Counted from the first letter of the stretch, positions 45,719 through 58,297 are shown. The stretch: DNA of 64,000 bases from Desarmillaria ectypa (GCA_030407005.1 JAUDYN010000006.1:3658001-3722000); one strand, 5' to 3'. A program made the numbers and translations. The notes: a model not told the origin generated them from the letters alone.

Positions 45719-46115
45719 ATGTCTTCGACCTCTACAGTAAGTTATCTCATTGTTCATAGCATATTTCTGAAATGCTGACATAGTACAATTGTTAGTCCAA
45801 CAAGCAGCCCGGGAAAGCCCCTAGAAGGACACCTATGGCATGCAATTTTTGTAGAGGTAAGGAGAATTCGGTTGAATTAGAAGCATACGCTCAATCCACA
45901 ACTTAAAGGCCGTAAGATGAAATGTGATGGAAATCGTCCCTCCTGTGCAAATTGCAAGAGACGCCAAATTGCCTGTGCATACCAGCCAACGTGAGTCGCT
46001 TGAACCCATAGTTGGAGGATATCTAAGTTTTAATTTCTATAGAAATACAAAAACCAAGTGAGTTGTAACCCTCAAGAGGAAGGAACACTACTTATTCCTT
46101 AGTCGCACTCAATAA
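45719..46115 (+). CDS. 62-residue Zn(II)2Cys6 protein, five exons
   Basis: Exons 45719-45736, 45796-45856, 45909-45990, 46043-46057 and 46103-46115. The protein is almost only the zinc cluster: CNFCRGRKMKC, DGNRPSCANC and KRRQIAC give C-x2-C-x6-C-x6-C-x2-C-x6-C, the exact fungal Zn2Cys6 spacing. It is preceded by a basic stretch (SNKQPGKAPRRTPMA) and followed by AYQPTNTKTNRTQ. All four introns (59, 52, 52, 45 nt) have proper GT...AG ends. There is no dimerisation helix, linker or regulatory domain, although family members usually have several hundred residues. It may be a real stand-alone DNA-binding protein, or the frame may continue if the last small exons are spliced differently. Confidence 0.7.
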
Positions 46116-46666
46116 TGCATCATACGAAGCAGTTTTATTATTTAGCACGAACCCTTCCTTGCTTGTGCATGAGGTAGTATTTACGGAGATATCACAACAT
46201 AACTTGCTTTGCCAGTCGTATCAAGCCTGGGCTCTGGCTCAACGCCACTAGCACTCGGTATTCGGACGAGATACATTGCTTCTCCCGCAATTGAGTGGAA
46301 GAGCTTGAATAATCTTTGACGGTGGCGGTACATAATTATCAAGATGAATATACATCTTGATTTAGAGAACGGGAGTGAGCAGACGAGACACCAACACTGG
46401 CTCAACGTGTTACTGCTGTTATTGAATCTCATTTATGTCGACGCCATTTTTCTCCGGTTCAGGGAAATTTTCCATCTGCGACCTCACAGAAAGATATTTT
46501 GCACTGTAAATCAAAGGCACTTGCCATCAATGGATTGTACTTACGGTTCAATTCCGTGCAGCACCAGTTGGTAAAATTTTCGAGATGCTTTTCCTTCATT
46601 TTATGCTTCAATAGAGAATGTAGACGCACGGGAGAAAGGAACAACGGAGAGTATACGCAAGGTTAG

Positions 46667-47635
46667 TTATTTATTTGCATAAGAATACAAATGACGTCTC
46701 TCATACAGGTAGCTTTCTCCTGTCTGGTGCTCCCACTCATATTCCCCTCGCGGAGAAGGAATACTACACATTGGGTGCTGCCGCTCGTACTCGTACATAC
46801 TAGGTCCGCCTTCCATGTACCGGAAGTCATATTTCTCCCTCGAAAATTCCACATCGTGAAGCCGTCTTTGCTGCTCTCGTTCATCGAAGGACGAAACCGA
46901 TAACGTAGGGCGCCAGACGAACATTGATTTCTTCGTAGAGCCGCCGAGCTGAGCATAGCTTTTTGTAGCTGTCATAGGACGTTCTGAGTATGGAGAAGAG
47001 AGGTGGCGGCGCTTGGGAGAGGCGGATCGTGACGAAGGTGCGGCAGAATTCATATGGTTTCGGTAATGTCGAAGCATATTGGAGTTGACGTTGAATTCCC
47101 TTCTGCAGCCAATTACCGGGCACCGAAAAGCTATGTGCGTAGGGCTCAATAATAGACGAACAAAAGGTAATATTCGTGTGAGACTCACGGGTAGCACCAG
47201 TATGGGTATTGATATGAATCTTGAGGCCGCTGGGGCGACCAAAGCGCTTATTGCAGATCGAACAGACAAATCTTTTAGTGTCATCCTCCCCGTCTTCGCT
47301 TGCTGACGGGGGTGAACGACGGTTAATACCCTGGAGACCTCCTGATGCGAGAGATTTATAAGAGCGCGAAGAATAGTAGGCAGGTCCAAAGCGGTGGAAA
47401 TCGGATAAATACTGCTCGTGTCTGCCAAGTGGCGGAGGCGGTACATATGGATGAGAGGGAACGAGGGTCGGCGGTGTATTGGATTTGATGCGTGCTTCTG
47501 GCGAGATACACAGCAAATATTCTGTAAATCAGTCGCAGTAGACGCATTAGTAGTTATAAAAGAGGGTGGAATAATAGTATCGAGCTGACCTGGGAACATA
47601 TCGTGAATGCTGGGGAGTGAGATGTTTTCAGCCAT
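46667..47635 (-). CDS. C2H2 zinc-finger transcription factor, two fingers
   Basis: Exons on the minus strand: 47635-47590, 47521-47189 and 47130-46667, giving 280 residues. The first exon encodes MAENISLPSIHDMFP; a Pro/Tyr/Ser-rich region follows. Finger 1 is FVCSICNKRFGRPSGLKIHI plus NTH, and finger 2 is FRCPVIGCRREFNVNSNMLR plus HYRNH. Splicing of the 58-nt second intron restores the linker HTGATPFRCP. The C-terminal half is rich in Arg, Tyr and Glu. It is likely a DNA-binding regulator. It converges on the small Zn2Cys6 gene, ending about 550 bp from it. Confidence 0.85.
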   Translation of the reverse strand: MAENISLPSIHDMFPGQLDTIIPPSFITTNASTATDLQNICCVSRQKHASNPIHRRPSFPLIHMYRLRHLADTSSIYPISTALDLPTILRALINLSHQEVSRVLTVVHPRQQAKTGRMTLKDLSVRSAISALVAPAASRFISIPILVLPVSLTRILPFVRLLLSPTHIAFRCPVIGCRREFNVNSNMLRHYRNHMNSAAPSSRSASPKRRHLSSPYSERPMTATKSYAQLGGSTKKSMFVWRPTLSVSSFDEREQQRRLHDVEFSREKYDFRYMEGGPSMYEYERQHPMCSIPSPRGEYEWEHQTGESYLYERRHLYSYANK

Positions 47636-50600
47636 CGTACTTGCTAGTCACTTCGGTGGCGAAAAACCTAGGCAAGTGTTATTAAATATTATTCGGTTAT
47701 GTACCCGTTCCACACCCCTAAGGAAAGGTCGCCGATTGATTCAAGGGCGCCGAGGCAGTCATCCCACCCATGGGTTCGCTCAGGAATCTGCCTGTCGACA
47801 TCGGTGTGGACTCGGTGTGGATTGGGTATGGATCCTTCAATCGTTTGTTCCCATCATTTCATACTGTCACAATAAGCTCATAAGTTCGCAGTTTTGATTG
47901 CCCCACCATATACCTGAATGGCATCTCCCAGGTTCCCACGACTCCGCCACAATCACGATTTCACACCTGATCAATCTTCTCAAGAGTATTAGCCTCAATA
48001 GATAGTCTCTCCACTAAGCTATGTCCTTTTTAGAACCAGGGATTAAGATTCATTCATCTGCTATCACCCAAGCCCGGTCTTTAAGCTTCATCCTCGCCGG
48101 ACGCAGGCAACCGTCAACTTGAATCTCCATGCCATAAGGATGCACCGCTTCTGACTGACAGTTTTACAATTTGAGGACGGCTTTCTCTTTTGTTTGTACT
48201 TTAGGTCCTTTGTTGCTTTCAGAGAAAACAATGTGTATTGAATCCGGTTAACTTCACTTTCCCCACCGAGGCATATTTCCGTAATTTAGGAAGGCAAAGT
48301 AAGTACCACTCGTACCGTGCCCCCATTTGTTCATTTCCTCCCAGTATCATAATAAGTTATTTCAGTATACACTCGTTGGCACGGATTGAAGATGCCGCCC
48401 GGTTGCCACCTTAATTTCCACTCAAAACGGCATGCGGTGAACCTTTTGGGTAACCATAGCACGGCCATCATAGCCTACACGTTCCTTTAAAGTTTATTAC
48501 TACGATTGGATTTTACATACGTTGCTGATCACTTCTAGGACCGAGATACTTTACGAAATGCTCATTCCTGAATCCTATTATCCTAAGAGCAGTTTTTACC
48601 CAGATACTACGGTCTCCGAGGAGCAAGAAGGGAGCAGTGTGACTGATCAACCTATAATAAGACAGATCACAGATTGAACAGATTTAGCGAGACACACGGC
48701 TTGTAGATAAATGGACGTCGGAAAAACCGGACTGGTTCCAACTCAAAGGAACAGACAGACGAGCATGATACGGTAGTACCTTGCTTCTTATACATGGCTA
48801 ATCTAGGAATCGGCGTCGGAGGAAGATGGCTTGCGTGGCATATCACTGGTAAAGAACAAAAAAAAACGGAATGCCCAATTTGATATAACGGAGCCGGAAG
48901 AACTAGCGGAGTTACGTAAGCGTTTTTTCTCTTGATCCCGGACAGCAATTGTGAGGAGGCCAAGAGGAGGGCTGTAATCTTGTCGACTATAGTTACCGGA
49001 CCTCACCCTCATTGGATACATGATTTCCGGTAATACGGATGCTAAACTAAAACAATGCAGTTTCCCCTATGTGACGATGATAGATAGGATGCCCTAGGCT
49101 TCGGCCAGGGAATTTCACTCACTGACGCGTTGTGATTGCAGATGTGGTAAACCTACTACCTTCGTTTACTTCATAACATGCTCATATGTTTCATAGTATT
49201 GCTAGATCGACATTATATGGTATACATATCTGTTTAGATGACTTATCGGTGAGCTATTTTGAAAGAGAATACGACGCCTGGGCGCTGGTGGTGACTCCCG
49301 GGATGAAAGACGGCTTCACAAAAACCTAGGTGAATGATATCGAAGCTTCTTCGTAAGCCCCTGAATACCCAATACCCTGATGTTGATTTGATGTTTTTCT
49401 TTAGATTTACTCCATTGTTCATATCAAGACAGTATTCTGGTGCGCGAGACAATATAGTGACAATCAGAATGTCAGAATTTTTTTCTGCATAGAGCTGATT
49501 AACAATTCATAGAGTCTTCCATTGTTGTTACCACACGACTCGAGAATTTTTTGCATAGTGAGTTTAAGCGCCACGTAGGATAAGTTGCTAACTATGTTTG
49601 GGCACATTAAGGAACGTTCTTATGTTCCTCCTACTTGTATTCTGACGTTCATATCCTTGAAAGACGGATTGCGACTTATCACTCCTTGCGTCAGTCATGG
49701 GTCAGTCATTCCGACATCATGGTCCCCTTTGCCTTCTCACGCCTAGTAAACTTAAATTCTAGTCGCCGTCCGTACCACAGCAAAGAGCGCGCTTAAACAG
49801 GCTTGTATATACCACCTTAGATTGCCGTCCACTTTGAAGGAAATGCTCGTGACGCGGCCTCTTACGCCGAAGGACCAGATCACATCTATGTGGGCGGCGA
49901 TAACTGTCTTGTCGACCTGATTAGGGTGCTACATTCTGGGACGTAGGTACATGGTCTCGCAGATACACATCTAATACATGACCGAGAGTCCTCCGTATAC
50001 TCTATCCTTGTATGACATGTAAACGGCGCATGGCACCTGTTCTCACCGTGATCGACTGAATTCCTGCTTATCTGGACTCAGCTCTTCGCTGGGTTTGTAT
50101 TCGTCGAATCGAAGTGACGTTTTCATTTCCACATCGTAGTCATGTGTGCAGAGAACCTCAAAGATATACGCCATGCGGTAGGGTCCTATTGAAGGCATAT
50201 GTCAACGGAGATTCAGTAGTTCTATTGTCAGACTCGGAAATGACAAACCCGCCTAAACTGCATAAGTTGTCTGTATGAACGGCGGCCAACGCTTCCTCTT
50301 GGGTATGTTGTTTATCCACTTATGATTCCAGTTTCAACATGGCTGTTCTTGAAAGAACGTGTAGTTATAGATCGCAGACCTCCACGATTTCAAGCATTTC
50401 GCTTGTCTCAATGAATTTGGAAGATGCCCCATTGGTTCTGTCCGGGATTCAAAGAAAAAACACGGGGCAGTAAGAAGATACCGTGGGTTGAGGTATAAAA
50501 ACCCTTTAAGTAGATGAAACACATCTCAGTTGACCAGATCACGAAGCATCGGCGAACACGGTCGATGAGTATCAGGTCGCTGCTTCTACGATTGTATAGA

Positions 50601-53117
50601 TATATACAGATGATGTAACAGATCGGTCTAGGCCATAATATCACATATATTCAGTGTAGCAGTGAGGACTATAGGTGCTACACACTTCGTGGACAACGAG
50701 AATAGATCATGTCCCGTCCCCGTGTCGACATTCTGGGGTAAATGATAAAGTTGAGACGCCCCTCATGGTTTTTTTTCTTATGCAAGCCGATAATTCTCCT
50801 CCACTTTCAAATGCGTACTCCTTCTCTAGTCCGCACGATACCTGGGTAGCAGAACCCGTGGAATATGGTTACTTATCGTCGAACAAAAGTATCACAGCAA
50901 AAGCTTTATGGCATGCTGGGATGAATGCATGGCCCTCAGGGTAAGTACAACGATGCTATTGATTCACCGGGTCTGGGATAAGAAGCCCGAACATCGGTAA
51001 ATGGAGCTATCATAGGCAGGGAGCACGTATGAAAGCGCCCACATTTTCGGCAAGGAGTACTTCCTGTCAGCCCCGTGACTTCGGTATCAACGGTTAGTCG
51101 AGTACAATGTCGGTAGAATTGATAGTCACTCTACGAGGGCATCATGAAGGGGGCTTATCGTTAGATATCGATAGGCCTCGATTCATGGCATGGTTCTTAG
51201 ATGCTTGCAAGAAGGCATTTTCTTCGCCTTCCGCACGCTGCCCAAAGTGGTGCATTCCCTTGGAGCAACGATGCAGATTTAATAACGATTTTTATGGTGG
51301 TGAAAAGATCTGGGCCGGATGCAGGAAGAACTCGGAGGTCGAGGTGCTGTGATTATGATATTTGTAGCACTTTTTCTTATCTAACTCTGGCTATGGCTCT
51401 AGCCTTCGGATTCCTATAAACATCGTTGCGGGAGTAAAGGCAGTTGGCGTGCAGAGAGAACGCTTTTTGTTCTTTCTGTCTTTGATTCGCGACGACAATT
51501 TCAAAAACCTGTGGATACTGAGGAAAAGACAATTTTCTGAGCGTAGACTATTTAAGGCGGGTCCCAGAAGTGTGGCCTTGCGTTCTCCCCATCAAGACCA
51601 TCTATATTTTGCACTTGGAACAATGGATACCCCAACCGTAGTGCTCGAAACAAAAGCTTTAATAAACTGACGCAGAGAGCAGCCATTTATCTTCGATTTC
51701 GTTGCTTTTCGAACCGACTAGCTGAAATCTTCGAGCTCCGAGTGAGTGACCCATGTTTTATTTTACCGATATTCAAGGATTCAGAACTCGTGTTGTTCCC
51801 TCCCAGATCGCTCATCGAGAACCAACCCATCATACGACCGAACAGCGCTTAACCTTTCGCTACAGCATCCGCGAGACCTTTGCCGTTATTACGACCACGT
51901 TCTTTGACTACATGCCCGGAAGGCCCGAAATCAATGCCGATAGTGGGCAAAGACTCCTCGAGGTCAACGAATGGGTGGACATTGTTACCATATAACCCAA
52001 GTCTGTATGCTGCTTGGGGTGTAACGATCGCATCGTGTTTACCCGTCGTTATTTTGATGTTTGGATGTGGCAGAAGCATAGGGATTCATGCAAGGGGGTT
52101 GACGAGATGATGATGAAAGCAGTCGTGAGGGAACTCGTCAACCTGGTCAATCGAATGGAGCCATCGGATTTCTCCCTTGTTACCGTGACTTAGGTTTGTG
52201 TATATATGTCTATTACGTGTCAATAAGAATCAGACTTCAGAAGATTGATGACCTCTTCATGGAAGCACGACATGTATGTGCGGCGTTTCAATCTTCTGCC
52301 ATCACAGGCATAGATTTGCCTGTACATCGGCAAAATTCTGATTATATCCAAATTCCTGCGTTACCGTTGCGAAAAACTGTTAAAAAAATTACATACGATT
52401 ATGTGTCCATTCTGCGCCATAGAAATTTAATGCATACTGGCATCAAACACGGATAGGCTCGCTCTATAAAGACAATACTCAGAACTTCTAAGTCCCTTGG
52501 CATCAATTGCCAGCTTTAATTTCACTCAAAAGGCATGAATAGTGGTCTGAACTACGATGAAGATTGTTAAGGTAATTTCGCTTCGAAACCAAAATATGAG
52601 AAATCTCGTCGTACAATCGTAGCATGTCTTTGCAAACTAAGTCAAGGAAACAGAAGAGGACAAAAATGGTTTGGTTGTGTATGACACGGGGTGCTTTATT
52701 ATGGTTGGATGAGAAGAAATAAAAGTTCCTGGAGAAGATGAGACATATCTAGGTTCGGGACCGCGTTGCCCACTTGCGTTAGGACGAGCCATTTCGCCAT
52801 TTCGGAGTCAGAACTTAAATCCTGATCAGTCCATGCAGGCCTGGAGTTCCATATGTTTTTTTCTGACTGTTATTGCCCTTCATTTTGATGACCACAAAAA
52901 CTGCCAGTTGCGACAGCCGCCTTGTTCATGATATCGAAAATCGTAAACATTACAGCTGACTCACCCTTTCATTTACGAGAACTTCTTTGGTCGGATGGGG
53001 AAGACTTTTCTACCTCCAACTTTCCACTCGGCGTCCTCGCGACAAAGATGAGGAGACTCGTTGCGCATTTAGCCTTGACGCCAAACTCGTACCACGTTGA
53101 CTATACTGACCGTCCCT
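47636..53117. other. Long stretch without a confident gene
   Basis: About 5.5 kb. A few plus-strand patches have coding flavour, such as 51107-51352, 51753-51995 and 52019-52192 (DRIVFTRRYFDVWMWQKHRD and VVRELVNLVNRMEPSDFS), but they have no recognisable domain and do not join. The rest holds only short overlapping frames. Confidence 0.35.
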
Positions 53118-53712
53118 CCACACGGATCAAAACGCGCCCCGGAACCTTTACCCGACGATAGCCTACGTAAAGGTAGGAACGATATTCCACTTTTATCCGG
53201 AAGATCTCGACAGGTATGCCATTTGGCCATATATGATCCAGGGGGCTCGGATCTGCGAGACGCTGATAAAGCACTCTCATCCGAGTGTGGCACAATACTA
53301 CGGTTAGGCCGGGAAGAGTGGGTTGATGGTCGGATTGTGTTTCAAGAATTACGGACAGATGCTTGGGGATGCTGTGAAGAAGGATGTGATTCCGAGAACA
53401 TATATTGAATCCTCGCTTGATCAGATCAAGCAAGGTACAGAGCACATTCATGGTCTTAGCTTGGTACACATGAGTTCTTCACAAACGATAATGGGCGCCT
53501 TACTGATCACTGCATAGAACGACATTAATACATGTAAGGTCATGCTCAATGCAGATGAAACATTGGTCATCATCGACTTTGATTCGTGCCTTGGGCAAAA
53601 GAAATTTATCGATGGAAAGAGCAGCCCATTTCCGTTCAGTAACTCTTCGGAGACGGCGGGTTTGTCTATCATTTCTATGCTGATGGAAGAAGAGCAGTCT
53701 GGAGCAGAATAA
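53118..53712 (+). pseudogene. Protein-kinase-like gene, broken
   Basis: The plus strand reads HTDQNAPRNLYPTIAYVKVG, FHFYPEDLDRYAIWPYM and LIKHSHPSVAQYYG, then an in-frame TAG, then GLCFKNYGQML, LDQIKQGTEHIHGLSLVH, an intron, NDINTCKVMLNADETLVIID and FDSC. This is the middle of a fungal kinase-like domain: HPSVAQYYG before the hinge, the HND catalytic-loop equivalent and DFD in the DFG place. Two defects show: the TAG at about 53305 and the intron donor, where the expected GTGAGT is ATGAGT. The C-lobe is cut short at 53712, so it is almost certainly non-functional. Confidence 0.65.
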
Positions 53713-55102
53713 TTTGGTGGGTGTTGCGTATGTCACATGTTTGATCCGCCGTGGGCGGTGAAACAAGATCACCGTCGCGCGCATCAGATTCTACATCCCC
53801 CCCCCAATGCATAGTCTCTAATAGGGATCCATAGTTTAGGTCCATTGCAGCCACCAAATCCTACAGTTTCTGGAGATCGTTGAAGTCTACCATTCTGTTT
53901 AATGGACATTTCTCTGCGAACGATATAAACGACCAATATTTCAAATTCTTGGGTGTATCTTTTTGAATAACGAGCCTCAAAATCGTCATCTATGACAAAG
54001 AATTCACAGATTATCTATGAATATACCGATAATTCGTATGCCAGCCTCTTGGCTAGAGTTGAACTTAGTTCGCTGACCTCCGTCCACCGGGTTGAGATAA
54101 TTTGGTGTGTCCGAGGCCGTCTTTCGTATCAATCCAGAAGTGACCGTGATATCTAGGATTCTTGATTCTCTTCATGTTGCTTTCAGCACACATGCAGTAT
54201 ACCACTACCTCGTCCACTCTCCCGGCAACTACCTTGAGCTATATTATGTCGCTTCGTAGGCTTTGGTATGAAAATTGCACGACCCTTACTTATTCCTCAA
54301 ACTAGGAGTTTTAAGGTAGGTATCTGGATCTCATTTTAAGTCAGAGCGAGGTACCTAAGCATCACATCGTCATTAGCTTCAATTACTAATCTCTGTTCGT
54401 TGTATGCCTATCCGATATCCTTCCATGCCTAGTGCTTCCAGGTGGTTATCATCGTAGGGATCCAATCGTATGTTCTCCCACTTGCTTTTCGTGTACGTAT
54501 GTAATCACCGATGTAACGTACAGCGTACACGCCATTAAGATCTGGAAACGTTCGTGCTTCCGAGTCGCCGCCACCACCGCCACCACCACCACAGAAAAAC
54601 CAAGCTTATCTCACTTCTAGTTGCCTGACACTTCAATCAGATCCTCCCATGGTTTGTTGTGGGTGCCCATAACTTTGCATGAAGATTTGTTCCTGACAAT
54701 GAAGCCACAAGTTCTGACCGTCGTGGTAGCTTGCGGTGAGCAATCCCGTCTCCAGTCTTGCTGGTTTAATTTACAATCTGCCCAGGTAATGGAATATGTA
54801 AGTTATCATTAGCTATACAGTCATATTTTCCTCATTCGTGACCTGTAGTTTCTGTGTATTATACGAAAGAAAAGTATTTCGAACTGCGTGTTCACTATGT
54901 GCGCTTATATGGTTCCTGATAGATACTCAATTTTCACGACGTTACCGAGTATTAATGTACGGGTCGCATATTACCATTAATGTATCTCCGCCCGATATAT
55001 TCTCCAGGGATCGATATGCCTCATTTATTCCGTCCCACCGATTGCTGATTTCATCATCGCATTCTCGATGTTTCCATGGATTAATACGCTAAACTGCCCT
55101 AA
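53713..55102. other. Intergenic stretch
   Basis: No supported gene. A C8 run lies at about 53797-53804 and a (CCACCG)-type repeat at 54567-54592. Confidence 0.45.
54567..54592. repeat. (CCACCG)/(CCA)n simple repeat
   Basis: GCCGCCACCACCGCCACCAC and two more CCA units. Confidence 0.85.
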
Positions 55103-55308
55103 TGCTAGAATCGCGGGGTCGTACTGAAACGAAGTGAATAGAAAAAATAGTTTATATCTGTGGCAAACGCGACATGTGGACTAACTACGAAACCTACAGA
55201 CTTATATACTACGAAATCCCCGCGGGAATGAGCAAACACGGAACTAAATCCGTATGAGAACCAAACGGGGACTAACTGTCAGTACCATGAGAAGTTCGAA
55301 ATTTTACA
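55103..55308 (+). mobile_element. Solo LTR, family LTR2 (copy 2)
   Basis: Aligns end to end with 33076-33280: TAGAATCGCGGGGTCGTACT at the start, CTTATATACTACGAAA in the middle, AACCAAACGGGGACTAACTG near the end and TTTTACA at the end. Confidence 0.6.
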
Positions 55309-56156
55309 CCTAATAGCATATCCGACATGCTTCTCGGCCTGATGCGGTCCCGTGATATCAGGTTTAGCTACATGGTAAAACATGTCTCTTCGGATTTAAG
55401 CTACGGGGATTCTGAACAAGCGATAGCGCGCGCTGGTTAATTACACTCAGCACAATATGGAAGCTCACAGTATGATACCTTCCCACAGTCAGACCTTGAA
55501 CCGCAGTACCTGGTGCGGCCGAAATCATTTTTCTTGGCATCGATTTAATCTTAAAAAAATGTTTGGGCCTCAATCTTTTTTTGTATTCATATCCGATCTA
55601 ACGTCTCGCAGTTTAGGGTTAACGTCACAATACAGGTTTCACTCTTATTTAGTGGCTGGACGTTCCTGAGTTGACTTCCCGGAAAGCTCGGACGAGGAGT
55701 ACGTCTTCAGGATCACACACCCCGGCGTTCACATGTCACAACTCTGGCACCGAAGCAGTGCGTGTAAATCGGATTTCTGTCTCCTTGTCTCCCTGCTAAT
55801 CTGATGTTCGTCCCTCAGAAAATCAGTATTCCCATGGAGAACGTTTTGTCTCTAGATTACGTTGAATGGGGGCTCGATTTTCACAGAAATATTAGGCAGG
55901 TAAAGTATGTGTTTGATATGCTAGAGTGTTACTGTACTAATGATGTACTATCTACGTTCAGCTTGAATCGTGCCGTGGAATGCTGCCTACCTTCCTGCCG
56001 TGAAAAACTAGAGACCATGGACAGCTTCGTATGGGAATGTTTGCATGCGTCAGTAAAAGTCGATGAGGATATCAGTAAGCGTTAGTCACAGAATACTTCA
56101 TTTTGAGGGTCAGAGGTCGAAGGATGATGTTCTGTACTTACTTGGTACTAGGGAAG
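55309..56156. other. Intergenic stretch
   Basis: A 93-codon frame at 55804-56085 is the largest; no domain is recognisable. Confidence 0.35.
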
Positions 56157-56220
56157 AAGTTCGGTACGGAGTTTACCGAGTCTGCTTCTTTTGCTACTTC
56201 CATCATCGCTTGCCTTGCAT
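56157..56220 (+). repeat. Dispersed repeat R2, copy 3
   Basis: Plus-strand reading KFGTEFTESASFATSIIACL, the best-preserved match to copies 1 and 2. Confidence 0.55.
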
Positions 56221-56782
56221 TACCTCTCCCTACGCGTAACGCAAAATGAACGAAGGATCTCTTTAGTGAAACTTAATGAAGTAACGTGCCGCTGTTCCAT
56301 ATCTCTTGTCTGCCAGTTCCTCCGGCACCTGTTTGTAAGCATCAGTCATCCGTGTCACTTTCGGGTTGGTGGGATGAAAGACTTACCTTGTATTGTCAAG
56401 AACCTGTTGTCCTTGCAGTGGACCACTGAATCAACATTTACTGTGGTTGCTCTCGTAAGTTCGTTTCCCTAGTCCCATTACAGCGACCAGCGACTGACAC
56501 ACAGTTGATATCCATAGCTGTTATGGATATTGAGTATCCAAAAATTCGGTGCATGGGTCAACACATGCCTATACTCGGCCTTCTCGGTCCTAGCAGTGAC
56601 TAACATATATTTTCTCTTACTTTCTCTATTCTTCTTCCTGATACTAGAATATACTAGAACATTGTACAATATTAATGACTTGAGCCCTTTAGTATATAAA
56701 TACCGTCTGTAACATTGTATTAGAAAAAAAAAGAAAATCGAATCTACTACTTTCAACACGCCTTCACTGCGTGAACCCTCAG

Positions 56783-56983
56783 CTACACCTAGCGCTTGCC
56801 GAACAACTCGTTGGATACGCCAAGCGCTTTCCGACGCCAATCCGAAGACTACGCCTAGCGCTTGTCTTCACCTACGGCCCGTAATAGCTCCGCACTTACA
56901 GGCTTTCTATATCGGTAATAGCTTCACACTTACCGGCTACTTCCTAAAGTAATTACTTCGCGCTTACTGACCCTTTTACCTCG
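56783..56983. repeat. Two sets of three tandem ~34-bp repeats
   Basis: Set 1: CTACACCTAGCGCTTGCC, ATACGCCAAGCGCTTTCC and CTACGCCTAGCGCTTGTC, 32-34 bp apart. Set 2: GTAATAGCTCCGCACTTAC (56881), GTAATAGCTTCACACTTAC (56915) and GTAATTACTTCGCGCTTAC (56949), exactly 34 bp apart. Upstream at 56690-56720 are TATATAAATACCG and a long A-run, so the block may be the end of a retroelement. Confidence 0.65.
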
Positions 56984-57220
56984 CAAACCGGACCTCTCAG
57001 GTCTCTTCACGAAGTCTTGCTAAACTTTATTGTATCCTAACGACGTACATGCCTTCTAAGATATCCTACCTCGCTTCGATCATCCCCTCTCGCCTCGCGG
57101 TCTCATATCCGGATTTCGTTAGATTATCGACAGTTTTATTGTGCCCTCCTCTACCCATAACTAGAGTGAGATTTGGCTGACTTTTAATAAGTATGCTACT
57201 AGGCTCTGTCACAAAACACA

Positions 57221-57643
57221 TTGGAAGCAAGCGAGTTGAAGGAATACGGACCGATTATCGCGCCGACGCGTGAATGGCGTGAGAACTATCAGTGTACCGA
57301 CGGAAGCGTCCATTTCATTTTAGGATTTGGACTTGTCGATAAGGTGCGAGTCCCTCTCTGTCTTTCTTCTATACCACCACCACCATATCTATATCCTACC
57401 CGTCCGCTGAAACAAAACCGAAAATTGATACTAAAAGCAGTGCCACCAGAACCTCGTTCACGGTCAGCGGTTGATCACGACTCTTATTTGAAAGGGTACG
57501 GGGAACAATGCAAAGGACCTGGTGTGTGCTATCTTTCTGACCTTGTTCTCTCGATAATATGTTTTTAGACTTATCTGTTTCTCAATAGCCGAGCATGGAG
57601 AGAAAAGCAAACAAGGAGAGCGAATCGCCGAACTACTAAAATG
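57221..57643 (+). CDS. Multi-exon coding fragment of unknown family
   Basis: Likely exons: about 57221-57340 (...ELKEYGPIIAPTREWRENYQ, VHFILGFGLVDK), about 57438-57521 (AVPPEPRSRSAVDHDSYLKG, YGEQCKGP), then 57590-57643 (AEHGEKSKQGERIAELLKW). Between them are intron-like segments with gtgcga and gtgtgt donors and cag/tag acceptors that keep the frame. No start codon is seen before 57221 and no clear exon follows 57643, so this is probably a truncated gene next to repeats. I do not recognise the protein. Confidence 0.4.
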
Positions 57644-57914
57644 GTAAATCTCCCCTTTATCGCGTATCTTCCATCACGTCAGCCTTCTTTGACACATCGT
57701 TGTTGTCTGGTCACCTTAATACGTATTCGTATTATCGAGGAGAGTAGCATATTATTGAGTTGTATTCGCTGAAGAATCTCGAGAACTTTTCTCACCACGC
57801 CACGACATCTGCGGGCACGAATTTCGGCCAGGTACATGTTGATGAAATTGGCCTCGTCTTGGCCTAACCTCCGGACTGTGAGTATGTTCGAATGGCATGT
57901 ACTGAAAAAGTCGT

Positions 57915-58003
57915 CGACTAACTATATCCTGCTGGGGATATGAACCGTAGCGAAGAGTTCGATTCTCTGTACCTGAATGTCATCCTTGAATAGCTCTTTT
58001 TTT
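57915..58003 (+). repeat. tRNA-like Pol III unit a (decayed)
   Basis: B-box AGTTCGATTC at 57956-57965 followed by CTCTGTACCT, with CTGCTGG upstream as in unit d, and a T7 run at 57997-58003. The A-box half is not recognisable. Confidence 0.4.
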
Positions 58004-58164
58004 GACGTCCTACGTCCAGTGCCGGCAGTCCATGAAAAAGGTGATAAACAGGGCTCTAGTATTGTATCACCCTCCCTTATATTCTCTTATATTCTGAACG
58101 GAATTCCATTTTGAGAACGTTATTGTCCCTGGTATTCTCGCAGCCACGAAGAGATCTGTGTTCA

Positions 58165-58297
58165 GATAAGGTATGGTTTTCAGTCTTTCTGTTTGACTGG
58201 AAGGGTTCGATTCCCTCCATTGCATACGCAGTCTCTCGTAGTTATTATTATTTTGACACGTAGCCGTTTGGTGGCTTTGAAAGATCTGGTTTTTTTT
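58165..58297 (+). repeat. tRNA-like Pol III unit b (decayed)
   Basis: A hairpin CAGTC/GACTG, then GGGTTCGATTCCC (58203-58215, a perfect T-arm), and a T8 run at 58290-58297. It may come from a different tRNA than the others. Confidence 0.35.
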
